DNA from: Marinobacter sp. MDS2
GTDB taxonomy: Bacteria > Pseudomonadota > Gammaproteobacteria > Pseudomonadales > Oleiphilaceae
Reading direction: 5' to 3'
NCBI RefSeq assembly: GCF_030718085.1
Contig: NZ_JAVAJF010000004.1
Coordinates: forward strand, 1 to 64,000
Length of the DNA: 64,000 bases
The position numbers and the translations under genes were made by a program. This document shows positions 10,066 to 18,921 of this stretch, one piece after another (positions within the stretch are counted from its first letter, which is position 1; each line of letters opens with the position of its first letter). The notes under the pieces are model-generated. The model ran no database searches, was not told the DNA's origin, and saw nothing but the letters and a program-made list of their open reading frames with translations.

Positions 10066-10821
10066 TCAGTCGAGCCAGACCAAGGTAGCCATGCGGCCCG
10101 TCTGACCATCTCGACGATAGGAATAAAACCGTTCTGAATCGCCAACGGTGCACAAACCGCCGCCGTGGATATCAGTCACCCCCGCCCGAGTCAGGCGCAG
10201 GCGAGCCAGCTCATAAATGTCAGCGATGAAGTGCCCGGGGCGAGCGCCTTGCGTGCAGAAAGCGCTGGCCGATTCAGCCTGTTGCTCAACAAAAGCCGCT
10301 TGAACCTCCGGACCCACTTCGAAATTCGCAGGCCCGATAGATGGCCCAAACCAGGCCACAAGCTCTGACGGCTCCACCGCCATGGCTTCAATGAGGTTTT
10401 CCAGCACGCCGCCGCAAAGGCTTCGCCAACCAGCATGAGCGGCGCCAACCACCGCCCCGCTCCGATCCGCAAGGATCACCGGCAAGCAATCTGCCGTTAA
10501 AATAGCGCAAACTACGCCTCGTTCTCGGGTGAAACTGGCGTCGGCATCGGGGCAGTCGTTCAGATTGTTTGAAGTCAGCTCTACCGCTCGAGTGCCGTGC
10601 ACCTGATTCAGCCAACCAATCTGACCTGACTCGATACCCATGACCGAGGCCAGACGCTGACGGTTCCGAGCCACATCGGCGGAGTTATCACCCACATGCC
10701 CGCCCAGATTCAACGATTGCCAGGGCGACTGACTCACCCCACCCTTTCGGGTCGTACTGAGCGCCCGCACCTGAGCAGATACGGACCAGTCAGGCCGGAG
10801 CAGATCGCTGTCAGAAATCAT
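10066..10821 (-). CDS. pgeF: PgeF/YfiH family purine nucleoside phosphorylase / peptidoglycan editing factor
   Basis: A 251-residue protein of the YfiH (DUF152) family. Family members are zinc-containing purine nucleoside phosphorylases, and in E. coli PgeF also corrects L-Ser misincorporation in peptidoglycan. The metal ligands are visible: His75 in NQVHG, Cys112 in TADCLPV and His129 in AAHAGWRS. The start overlaps the end of rluD by 11 bases, indicating an operon. Which activity matters here cannot be told from sequence. Confidence 0.88.
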   Translation of the reverse strand: MISDSDLLRPDWSVSAQVRALSTTRKGGVSQSPWQSLNLGGHVGDNSADVARNRQRLASVMGIESGQIGWLNQVHGTRAVELTSNNLNDCPDADASFTRERGVVCAILTADCLPVILADRSGAVVGAAHAGWRSLCGGVLENLIEAMAVEPSELVAWFGPSIGPANFEVGPEVQAAFVEQQAESASAFCTQGARPGHFIADIYELARLRLTRAGVTDIHGGGLCTVGDSERFYSYRRDGQTGRMATLVWLD

Positions 10822-11788
10822 TTTCTTCCAGCTCGCGCGCGTGCTTGCGCAACGCCGCTATGAGTTGAACCATGTCGTCCGGCAACGCGACTTCCCAACT
10901 CATGGTTTCACCGGTTTCCGGATGTTCCAGCGTCAACTTGCGAGCGTGCAAAGCTTGACGGTTGAACGCGGCCAGCTCTGCCCTCAGCTCTTCTGTTGTT
11001 CCCTTGGGCAAGCGTAGACGACCGCCATAAACAGGGTCGCCCACCAATGGGTGCCGAACGTGCGTCATGTGCACACGTATCTGGTGCGTACGGCCACTTT
11101 CCAATTTACAGCGCACATGGGTGTGGGCTGCAAAACGCTCAATCAGCCGGTAATGAGTCACCGCAGGCTTGCCCGATGACACCACTGCCATTCGCTTACG
11201 ATCCTGAGGGTGACGACCAATCGGTGCATCCACGGTGGCGCCACCGGTCAACGAACCCACCACGACAGCTTCGTATTCACGGCCCATGGTGCGTTCCTGA
11301 AGCTGATTTACCAACGAGGTGTGAGCAATCAAACTTCTGGCCACGACCATAACGCCAGAGGTGTCTTTATCCAGACGGTGCACGATGCCGGCCCGAGGCA
11401 GGTTTTCCACCTCCGGCGCATAATTCAACAATGCGTTTACCAAAGTGCCATCGGCATGACCGGCCGCGGGGTGAACCACCAAACCCGCCGGCTTGTTGAT
11501 CACCAGCAAATGCTCATCTTCGTAGACGATATCCAGTGTGATGGGCTCGGCTTCCCAGGTCACTTTCACTTCCGGCTCGGCGTCCAGCTCAAGTACATCG
11601 TTGAGCATCACCTTGTCTCTAGGCTTGCAGGATTTGCCGTTCACCGTCAGTACGCCACTCTTGATCCACGACTGCAAACGGGAGCGGGAATGCTCGGGCA
11701 TCAACTCGGCCGCCGCCTGATCGAGTCGTTTATCGCTCAACCCCGGCGGGATTTTGAACTGGCCGGTGATTCTGTTTTCGGAAGACAT
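10811..11788 (-). CDS. rluD: 23S rRNA pseudouridine synthase RluD
   Basis: A 325-residue pseudouridine synthase that modifies helix 69 of 23S rRNA (positions 1911/1915/1917 in E. coli numbering), needed for normal 50S assembly and termination. An N-terminal S4 RNA-binding domain (SRSRLQSWIKSGVLTVNG) precedes the catalytic domain, whose aspartate lies in HRLDKDTSGVMVVA. The start at 11788 (MSSENR) is preferred because the upstream in-frame stretch is not conserved in kind. It is transcribed divergently from bamD and coupled to pgeF. Confidence 0.93.
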   Translation of the reverse strand: MSSENRITGQFKIPPGLSDKRLDQAAAELMPEHSRSRLQSWIKSGVLTVNGKSCKPRDKVMLNDVLELDAEPEVKVTWEAEPITLDIVYEDEHLLVINKPAGLVVHPAAGHADGTLVNALLNYAPEVENLPRAGIVHRLDKDTSGVMVVARSLIAHTSLVNQLQERTMGREYEAVVVGSLTGGATVDAPIGRHPQDRKRMAVVSSGKPAVTHYRLIERFAAHTHVRCKLESGRTHQIRVHMTHVRHPLVGDPVYGGRLRLPKGTTEELRAELAAFNRQALHARKLTLEHPETGETMSWEVALPDDMVQLIAALRKHARELEENDF

Positions 11789-11960
11789 CAAGCCTCGCTT
11801 CGCCACTATGCTTTTAAATTTTGAGGACACCGGCTGAATACCGATGTTACGTTTCAGTCAGATTAGCCGGAGATACTTCTGTTAACACTGCACATAGGCA
11901 GTCTTCCCCGTTACAATGGCCAATCCAATCATCAGTCTGACCATTATACGGGATTCCGGC

Positions 11961-12794
11961 ATGAGATCAGTTGTCCGTTTACTGCTACTTTCCACCATTA
12001 TCGCGCTGGCTGCCGGCTGCGCCTCCAATAAAGACGTGGAAGTACTCCCGGAACAAACCTACTACGAGAACGCCCGCAAGGCCATGAACGCCGGCAACTT
12101 CAACGAAGCCGAGCAAAGTCTGGATGCCCTCGAAACCTATTATCCGTTCGGCCGTTATGCTGAACAGGCCCAGCTGGACCTGATCTACGCCCGCTACCAG
12201 AACCTTGATCTGGAAGGTGCCCGGGCAGCCGCAGACCGCTTCATGCGCCTGAATCCGCAAAGCGAGCAACTGGATTACGCACTCTATATGCGCGGTTTGG
12301 CATCGTACAACCTGGACCTCGGCCTTGCCGCCCGCTACTTTCCGATCGACGCTTCCGCCCGCAATCCCGGTGAACAGCTGCAGGCGTTCCGCGATTTCTC
12401 ACAATTGCTGAGCCGTTTCCCTGACAGCCAGTACGCGCCGGACGCCCGCCAGCGCATGATCTCGATCCGCAACCGCATGGCTGAGCTGGAAATACACGCT
12501 GCGCGCTACTACATCAAACGGGAAGCCTATGTGGCAGCCAACAACCGCGCTCGCTACGTCGTCGAAAACTACCCGTCTTCGCCGGCCGTTGAAGATGCTC
12601 TGGTTATCCTGGCTGATACGTTCCTGTTTATGGACCTGAACAAAGCCGCCAACGATGCCATCGCCACACTGCGCAAGAACTTCCCGGACAGCGAAGCCTT
12701 CGACAACAAAGGCAAATTCCAGGCGAACCAGTTCGAGCGGCAGAACCGCTCGCTCCTGAATGTCGTCACCTTCGGACTACTGGGCGACGAGTAA
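11961..12794 (+). CDS. bamD: BamD outer-membrane assembly lipoprotein
   Basis: A 277-residue lipoprotein, essential partner of BamA in folding beta-barrels into the outer membrane. The signal peptide ends in the lipobox LAAGC, giving lipidated Cys near residue 19. The mature part is a run of TPR repeats (YYENARKAMNAGNFNEAEQSL, shown in part: NFNEAEQSL; then GRYAEQAQLDL; YPSSPAVEDAL). The ATG at 11961 opens a conventional lipoprotein signal; the longer in-frame form does not. It is divergent from rluD and convergent with nadE. Confidence 0.94.
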   Translation: MRSVVRLLLLSTIIALAAGCASNKDVEVLPEQTYYENARKAMNAGNFNEAEQSLDALETYYPFGRYAEQAQLDLIYARYQNLDLEGARAAADRFMRLNPQSEQLDYALYMRGLASYNLDLGLAARYFPIDASARNPGEQLQAFRDFSQLLSRFPDSQYAPDARQRMISIRNRMAELEIHAARYYIKREAYVAANNRARYVVENYPSSPAVEDALVILADTFLFMDLNKAANDAIATLRKNFPDSEAFDNKGKFQANQFERQNRSLLNVVTFGLLGDE

Positions 12795-12810
12795 GGCGTA
12801 ACGCCTTACT
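12790..12810. other. palindrome covering the stop codons of bamD and nadE
   Basis: A perfect 9-bp stem (12790-12798 with 12802-12810) with a 3-base loop contains both the bamD TAA and the nadE TAA. There is no T-run, so termination by it alone is doubtful; it may protect both 3' ends. Confidence 0.5.
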
Positions 12811-14470
12811 TGCCTATCTTCCAGCCGTTGGTAATCGGATACCGGCGGTCTTTACCAAAGCCCCGCTCGGTAATACGCACACCAATCGGAGCCTGCCGGC
12901 GCTTGTATTCGTTGATATCCACCAAACGGGTCACCCTCTCGACGTCGGCACGCTCATACCCTTCCGCCACAATGGCTTCAGCGCTGTAATCCCGTTCAAC
13001 GTACAGATTCAGGATGGCATCAAGCGTGTCGTAACCGGGCAGACTGTCTTCGTCTTTCTGATCCGGCGCCAGCTCGGCTGAGGGCGGCCGGGTAATTACG
13101 CGCTCAGGAATCACCGGCGATAGACTGTTTCGGTAACGTGACAAACGAAACACCAGTGTTTTGGGCACGTCTTTCAGCACATCAAAACCGCCCGCCATGT
13201 CGCCATACAGCGTGGAATACCCCACCGCCAGCTCGCTCTTGTTGCCGGTGGTTAACACCAGCGAACCAAACTTGTTGGACAATGACATCAACAACACGCC
13301 GCGCAGACGGGCCTGCAGGTTTTCCTCGGTGGTATCCGGCCGAGTGCCTTCGAACGGCGCTTCCAGGGTTTTCATGAACACGTCGTACATTGGCTCGATA
13401 GAAAACACGTCATACTGCACGCCCATCGCAGTGGCCTGAGCTTCCGCGTCTTCGAGGCTGGCACTGGAGGTGTAGCGGAACGGCATCATCACCGCCCTGA
13501 CCCGCTCCTTTCCGAGCGCATCCGCAGCGACCGCTAAGGTCAAGGCCGAGTCGATGCCTCCAGACAGACCCAGTACAACCGATTTAAAGCCGTTTTTATT
13601 AACGTAATCCCGCACGCCGGTCACCAGAGCGTTATACACGTTGGCTTCAAGAGACGGCTCAGGGCATGGGAGCTGCGACACCGGCTGGCAATGGTGCTCG
13701 CACAAAAACTCGACCGGGAACAACCCTTCTTTAAATTGCGGCACTTCGACAGCGAGCGTACCCGAGTGATCTACCACCATTGAACCGCCGTCGAATACCA
13801 ACTCATCCTGCCCGCCCATCAGATTGACGTACACAATGCTGACGTTGTTGTTGGCCGCTTTACGCTCCAGAAGGGCTTTTCGCCGAGCCTGTTTGTCGAT
13901 GTCGTACGGTGAGGCGTTCAGATTCAAAATCAGCTGGGCACCTGCGGCAGCCGCATCTTCGACCGGGCCATCAGCCCAGATATCCTCACATACGGTAATG
14001 CCCACCGGCACACCTTTGATTTCCAACACTTTGGCATTCTGGCCTTCGGCAAAATAGCGTTTTTCGTCGAACACCTGGTAATTCGGCGGGCACCGCTTGA
14101 AATACTGCCCGACCAACTCACCGCCTTCGATCACCAGGGCAGCGTTGTAGAGCAAACCGCCCGAACGCACAGGCGCTCCAATGACAATGGCCGGCTCAAG
14201 CTTCGCCTGCTTCAGCTGCTCCAGTGCATCCGACACCCGAATACCCAAACTTGGTCGCAGCAAAAGATCTTCCGGCGGGTAGCCGGTAATACACAGTTCC
14301 GGAAAGACCACGATATCGGCCTGGTGCTCCTGCCAGGCGTCTCGGGCGGCTTGAATAACCCGCTCTGTGTTACCTGGAATATCCCCTACCAGAAAATCCA
14401 ACTGGGCCATCACCACCCGCAACTTTTTCACGGGGGTAGACGCCTCGGATACTTTACCGGGTGCCGACAT
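12806..14470 (-). CDS. nadE: Glutamine-dependent NAD+ synthetase
   Basis: A 554-residue two-domain enzyme for the last step of NAD synthesis. The N-terminal nitrilase-like glutaminase has the Glu of FPELCITGYP, the Lys near QYFKRCPP and the nucleophile Cys in TVCEDIWA. The C-terminal synthetase has the P-loop-like LGLSGGIDSALT that binds ATP. Ammonia from glutamine is channelled between them. The length and both domains are those of the glutamine-dependent type rather than the short ammonia-dependent NadE. It converges on bamD. Confidence 0.95.
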   Translation of the reverse strand: MSAPGKVSEASTPVKKLRVVMAQLDFLVGDIPGNTERVIQAARDAWQEHQADIVVFPELCITGYPPEDLLLRPSLGIRVSDALEQLKQAKLEPAIVIGAPVRSGGLLYNAALVIEGGELVGQYFKRCPPNYQVFDEKRYFAEGQNAKVLEIKGVPVGITVCEDIWADGPVEDAAAAGAQLILNLNASPYDIDKQARRKALLERKAANNNVSIVYVNLMGGQDELVFDGGSMVVDHSGTLAVEVPQFKEGLFPVEFLCEHHCQPVSQLPCPEPSLEANVYNALVTGVRDYVNKNGFKSVVLGLSGGIDSALTLAVAADALGKERVRAVMMPFRYTSSASLEDAEAQATAMGVQYDVFSIEPMYDVFMKTLEAPFEGTRPDTTEENLQARLRGVLLMSLSNKFGSLVLTTGNKSELAVGYSTLYGDMAGGFDVLKDVPKTLVFRLSRYRNSLSPVIPERVITRPPSAELAPDQKDEDSLPGYDTLDAILNLYVERDYSAEAIVAEGYERADVERVTRLVDINEYKRRQAPIGVRITERGFGKDRRYPITNGWKIGK

Positions 14471-14564
14471 GCAAAAAGGCTCCTGTAACTTATTGCCGTT
14501 AAAAGGCTATTATAACCACGCTCCGACGAGGAATTCTCCTGACTGACAACAGATAACTTCCGAT

Positions 14565-16208
14565 ATGGCTTCAGACTCCCCTACAAGCGTTGCACGCTCG
14601 CCCTTCGGGCCTCATGCAAAATATCAGCAAGCCAGATTATTTCGGATCTATAACCACTATCGGCTGGTCATCAGCGCCTTGCTGGCTGGCCTGATATTTA
14701 TCGAGCCCTTCATGGCGGAAGCGAAATTTCGCTGGCTCGATACTTACCAAGTCGGTGCACTGTCGTACTTTGCGGTAAACGGCTTTATTGCCCTGGTACT
14801 GGTAGCCGGATTTCATCCCCGCCAGCGGCACATTACCTTATCGGTCCTGGCCGACATTCTTATCATTCACGGTTTATTGCTTGCCAGTTCCGGCATCACC
14901 AGCGGCTTGGCCAACCTGGTCATTGTGTCCGTAGCCGCGGGCAACATTCTTGCCCCGAACCGCCTGGGCACTTTTTACGCGGCTCTGGCGACCCTCTGTT
15001 CACTGGGAATTTCCATCTGGGCCACCCTGACCCTCAACGCCTCTGCCGACGATATAGTGCGAGCGGGCTCGCTGGGCATTTTGTATTTTGCCGCAGCCTT
15101 TGTCTTGCAAGGTATCTCGAAACGGGTCATCCGCAGCGAAGCGCTGGCCACCAGTCGCGCAAAGAGCATTGCCGAGCTTGAGCAAATCAACCAGCAGATC
15201 ATTCAGCGCATGCGCACCGGCATTTTGGTGCTGGATCGTTTCGGCCAGATTCGTTTGGCTAACGCCGCTGCCGAAGAAATGCTGTTTGAAGAAGCCGCTA
15301 CGCACCCCTATGGCATGCGCCAGGCGCGGACACTACCGGCTCCTTTGAGAAACGGCCTGGACGCCTGGTTAAGCGACCATCACGCCAAGATCGAGCCGTT
15401 CCAAGCCACCCAAACCTCTCCCCTGCTGCAAGCCAACTTTACCCAGCTTGATCAGGACCGTGGTGACCAGATCCTGGTGTTTATAGAAGACATGAGCAAG
15501 GTTACCCAACAGGCTCAACAGATGAAACTGGCGTCTCTCGGACGGTTAACCGCGGGTATCGCCCACGAAATCCGCAACCCGCTGGGCGCCATCAGCCATG
15601 CCGCTCAGCTGATGGAAGAATCTCCGCACATAGACCCCAGCGACCAGCAAATGCTCGATATCATCCGACGGCACTCCAAGCGGGTTAACGGTATTATCGA
15701 GAACGTTCTGGATCTGTCTCGACGGCGCATCGCAAGCACCGAACTTGTCGATGTCCGATCGTGGTTAACGAACTTTTGCGACGACTTCCAGCAAACCCAG
15801 GCCGACATTATCCCGGCCTCAATTGAGCTGCTGATTGAAGACGAGGTTCCCGACGCGCGCTTTGACAAAAGCCAGATTGAACAAGTGATGGTCAACCTGT
15901 GCGACAATGGCTTGCGGTACAGTGAGCAGAATACCGGTGAAAAAAGGATACAATTACTGGTTGGCGCAACCCCCGACGGCGAGCGGGCCCGTGTCGATAT
16001 TCGCGATTTTGGCGCCGGTATAGCCCCGGAGTACCGCGATTCAGTGTTCGAGCCGTTCTTTACTACGGACAAAAACGGAACCGGGCTAGGACTTTATCTT
16101 GCGAGGGAGTTGTGCGAAGCCAATCAGGCGCATCTGTCGCTGGTTGAAGACGACCAACCCGGCTGCCGCTTTCGCATCACCTTCGCTCATTCGGGGCGGA
16201 TGATTTAA
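14565..16208 (+). CDS. pilS: PilS sensor histidine kinase of type IV pilus expression
   Basis: A 547-residue membrane kinase. Six hydrophobic spans (about residues 30-185) are followed by a PAS-like domain (EQINQQIIQRMRTGILVLDR in part, ILVLDRFGQIRLAN), a HisKA domain with His334 in AGIAHEIRNPLGAI, and an ATPase domain with NLCDNGLRYS, DFGAGI and GTGLGLYLAREL. By family knowledge it senses pilin in the membrane and controls PilR phosphorylation, tuning pilA transcription with sigma-54. It lies 52 bp upstream of pilR and next to the minor pilin genes. No strong ribosome site precedes the ATG. Confidence 0.95.
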   Translation: MASDSPTSVARSPFGPHAKYQQARLFRIYNHYRLVISALLAGLIFIEPFMAEAKFRWLDTYQVGALSYFAVNGFIALVLVAGFHPRQRHITLSVLADILIIHGLLLASSGITSGLANLVIVSVAAGNILAPNRLGTFYAALATLCSLGISIWATLTLNASADDIVRAGSLGILYFAAAFVLQGISKRVIRSEALATSRAKSIAELEQINQQIIQRMRTGILVLDRFGQIRLANAAAEEMLFEEAATHPYGMRQARTLPAPLRNGLDAWLSDHHAKIEPFQATQTSPLLQANFTQLDQDRGDQILVFIEDMSKVTQQAQQMKLASLGRLTAGIAHEIRNPLGAISHAAQLMEESPHIDPSDQQMLDIIRRHSKRVNGIIENVLDLSRRRIASTELVDVRSWLTNFCDDFQQTQADIIPASIELLIEDEVPDARFDKSQIEQVMVNLCDNGLRYSEQNTGEKRIQLLVGATPDGERARVDIRDFGAGIAPEYRDSVFEPFFTTDKNGTGLGLYLARELCEANQAHLSLVEDDQPGCRFRITFAHSGRMI

Positions 16209-16260
16209 GTAACAACGACCATCGGGCGTTAGCAATTCAACAGGGAACCGGTAACACACC

Positions 16261-17640
16261 ATGAGCAATCAAACAGCGCTGATCGTAGACGACGAACCAG
16301 ACATTCGCAGTCTTCTGGAAATTACTCTGGGGCGAATGGGCATCACCACCTACACCGCCGCCGATCTGACCAGCGCGCGCGCTCTATTGGAAGAACACAA
16401 GCCCCAGCTGTGCCTGACAGATATGAACCTGCCCGACGGCAACGGCATTGAACTGGTGCAATGGATCCAGCAGCACAGCCCCAGCACCCCGGTAGCCGTG
16501 ATTACGGCCTATGGCAGCATGGATACTGCCATTGAATCCCTTAAGGCCGGCGCGTTTGATTTCGTCTCTAAACCGGTTGAACTGCCCCGGCTTCGCGAGC
16601 TGGTAAACAGTGCCCTCAAACTGTCGGAACCCAAAACCCAAAAAACAACCGAGGTGGACAACCCCGGCCTGTTGCTCGGCAATTCCCCGGAACTTCGTAA
16701 ACTCCGCAACCAGACTCGCAAACTGGCACGCAGCCAAGCCCCGGTATTCATCAGCGGCGAATCCGGCAGCGGTAAAGAACTGGTCGCTCGAATGATCCAC
16801 CTACAGGGTCCGCGCGCGGAAGCACCATTCATTGCCGTTAACTGTGGCGCGATTCCCTCAGAGCTGATGGAAAGCGAATTCTTCGGGCATAAAAAAGGCA
16901 GCTTTACCGGAGCGGTTGAGAACAAAGACGGCCTGTTCCGAAGCGCCGATGGCGGCACCCTATTTTTGGACGAAGTCGCGGACTTGCCACTCGCCATGCA
17001 GGTAAAACTGCTTCGCGCCATTCAAGAAAAAGCCGTGCGGCCCGTTGGCGATACTAAAGAGGCTCCCGTGGACATTCGCGTGCTTAGCGCCACCCACAAG
17101 AATCTGCCCGAATTGGTGCTGTCCGGAGACTTTCGCCAAGACTTGTTCTACCGCATCAACGTCATCGAGCTGGCCGTACCCGCACTTCGAGAACGAAGAG
17201 ATGACATTCCCATGCTGGCCGAACACATACTTGAGCGCATTGCCCGCGAGTATGAGTGTGACCCAGCCACACTAACCACGGCCGCGATTGACCGACTGAA
17301 GAGCTATGACTTCCCGGGTAACGTGCGTGAGCTGGAGAACATTCTAGAACGGGCGTTTACACTGTGTGACGAAGACCGTATTGATGCGGAAGATTTGCAC
17401 CTTGGCGGTGGCGTGGCCCACGGCAGCGCCGCCCGAGGGCCCGGACACGGTGGCGAAGGGCTATCGGCTTTAGTACCTGAAGGTGAGATTGATCTGGAAG
17501 GCTATCTTGAGACGATTGAACGGCAGGCCATTGAGAAGGCGCTTGAGGCTACACGGTGGAATAAGACGGCTGCTGCAAAAAGGCTAGGGATTAGTTTTCG
17601 AGCGATGCGGTATCGGTTGAAGAAGTTGGGGATGGAGTGA
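16261..17640 (+). CDS. pilR: PilR sigma-54-dependent response regulator
   Basis: A 459-residue NtrC-class activator. The receiver has acidic Asp10/Asp11, phospho-acceptor Asp54 in CLTDMNLPDG and Lys in FVSKPVELP. The AAA+ domain has Walker A GESGSGKE (166-173), the sigma-54 contact loop GSFTGA (a Ser variant of GAFTGA) and Walker B LFLDEVADLP. The Fis-type helix-turn-helix is at the end (NKTAAAKRLGISFRAMRYRL in total). It partners with PilS to switch on pilin and related genes. Confidence 0.96.
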   Translation: MSNQTALIVDDEPDIRSLLEITLGRMGITTYTAADLTSARALLEEHKPQLCLTDMNLPDGNGIELVQWIQQHSPSTPVAVITAYGSMDTAIESLKAGAFDFVSKPVELPRLRELVNSALKLSEPKTQKTTEVDNPGLLLGNSPELRKLRNQTRKLARSQAPVFISGESGSGKELVARMIHLQGPRAEAPFIAVNCGAIPSELMESEFFGHKKGSFTGAVENKDGLFRSADGGTLFLDEVADLPLAMQVKLLRAIQEKAVRPVGDTKEAPVDIRVLSATHKNLPELVLSGDFRQDLFYRINVIELAVPALRERRDDIPMLAEHILERIAREYECDPATLTTAAIDRLKSYDFPGNVRELENILERAFTLCDEDRIDAEDLHLGGGVAHGSAARGPGHGGEGLSALVPEGEIDLEGYLETIERQAIEKALEATRWNKTAAAKRLGISFRAMRYRLKKLGME

Positions 17641-17660
17641 CCGCTTCAGACTCACTCCAT
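17632..17660. other. palindrome covering the pilR stop codon
   Basis: A perfect 9-bp stem (17632-17640 with 17652-17660) with an 11-base loop includes the pilR TGA. It sits between pilR and the convergent FimT-like gene and has no T-run. Confidence 0.45.
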
Positions 17661-17673
17661 CTCCTCCGAACCA

Positions 17674-18282
17674 TCACAGTGGAGGGCAAGCTCCGTTGAA
17701 ATCAACACGCTGCATACGAACCCTGCCACTGACTGAAATAACGAGTTCACGCGCATTCGGCGCTATTTCCCGCTTCACACATACCCTCAAGCGGCCAGCA
17801 CCAAAGGCTCCACTGATACGCTCGGCATGACCTAACGGCGTATAAACCAACGCAGACCGCAGCGGCCCATTACCGCTCATCGACACATTGCGACCGGCGC
17901 CCGGAACGCGCCCATGCTGCAATACCGTCTCACCACTGTCGATATCACCGCTATGATTAGAATCTCGGAACACAATCCACTGGCCGCTGGACCAGTCGCC
18001 ACTGCAACCACTTGTAGGTTCACCAGCGCATAGCGAGACAGGGTGCCCCCGCATCACCGATGCCTCTCTGGCGACCATCAGCGCACCTCGCGCAGCATTG
18101 GTCGCCACAGCCAACTCGTTTCGAGCCATCATATTGGAAAATGCAGGAATAGCTGTTGCTAGCAGGATCGCCGCAACCGCCATGGTTACCATCAGCTCAA
18201 TCAGAGAAAAACCTGCTGGCCGACCATGCACATCGTAAAAAGAAACCGCCCGAGTTCGGGCATTTCGCTCATCCTTGAGCAT
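17674..18282 (-). CDS. second FimT/GspH-like minor pseudopilin
   Basis: A 202-residue type IV pilin-like protein. The prepilin peptidase site is RPAG|FSLIELMVTMAVAAILL, followed by the hydrophobic helix and the FimT-type stretch ARNELAVATNAARGAL; glutamate is at +5. Cysteines at CAGEPTSGC and CVKRE...GACPPL could form C-terminal disulfides. The ATG at 18282 has GGGAG six bases upstream, giving a 24-residue leader. It lies after pilE, at the downstream end of the minor pilin operon, whereas the usual FimT/FimU sits at the front (24769-25329). It may be an alternative tip subunit. Confidence 0.85.
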   Translation of the reverse strand: MLKDERNARTRAVSFYDVHGRPAGFSLIELMVTMAVAAILLATAIPAFSNMMARNELAVATNAARGALMVAREASVMRGHPVSLCAGEPTSGCSGDWSSGQWIVFRDSNHSGDIDSGETVLQHGRVPGAGRNVSMSGNGPLRSALVYTPLGHAERISGAFGAGRLRVCVKREIAPNARELVISVSGRVRMQRVDFNGACPPL

Positions 18283-18373
18283 GAAGAACTCCCTGTTATT
18301 CCTGAAAATACGCAGCCCAATTCCTTTGGAAATCCGCGCATCCAATTAATCAATTAACAAACTCAAAAACCAA

Positions 18374-18901
18374 TCACCAACACTTATCAACACTACCACC
18401 AGCACCACGCGTACCCTTTTGATCAAGCGTCAACGTACCGCATTTGCCGCTGTCATGACTGGCTTGCGCACCCTTAGGAGCTGCACTGATGGTATATCCG
18501 GTCCTTGTTAGTGGTTTGACTTCATAAGTGTAATCAGCTCCTGTTTGCGCCTGAGTCATGCAAGCAAGCTCCAGCGGGTTTTTGGCCGCCTTAAAAGGAT
18601 TGTCTTTTCCGGCTAGGTCTTTGTCGTACCGCATATTAGTGGTGTAGAACCGCTCCATATAACTCGCTTGCTCTACCAAGCAAGCTGCAGCAGCCGCTCG
18701 CTTGGTTTTGACCACCTGCTGTGTATACGAAGGATAAGCAATCGCTGCGATAATCCCAATGATCGCCACCACGATCATCAGTTCAATCAAAGTAAATCCG
18801 GACTCAGCGCCGCGGTGCCGACGATGCGGCATCGCGGCGACCTGCACGTCCAGATACCGGCGAGCAGGATTGCGGTTATTGTTCACTGTATCCAACTGCA
18901 T
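18374..18901 (-). CDS. pilE: Minor type IV pilin PilE
   Basis: A 175-residue minor pilin. The peptidase site is ESG|FTLIELMIVVAIIGIIAAIAYPSY, here given in parts: SG|FTLIEL and AIAYPSYTQQV. The C-terminal half has the PilE-type pattern LVEQASYMERFYTTNMRY and paired cysteines. The ATG at 18901 has GGAG six bases before it but gives a long basic leader of about 34 residues; an internal ATG at 18832 would give a normal 12-residue leader. By family knowledge PilE joins PilVWX and PilY1 in the pilus tip complex. It follows pilY1 by 20 bases. Confidence 0.9.
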   Translation of the reverse strand: MQLDTVNNNRNPARRYLDVQVAAMPHRRHRGAESGFTLIELMIVVAIIGIIAAIAYPSYTQQVVKTKRAAAAACLVEQASYMERFYTTNMRYDKDLAGKDNPFKAAKNPLELACMTQAQTGADYTYEVKPLTRTGYTISAAPKGAQASHDSGKCGTLTLDQKGTRGAGGSVDKCW

Positions 18902-18921
18902 GTAACTCTCCATTTCCTGCT

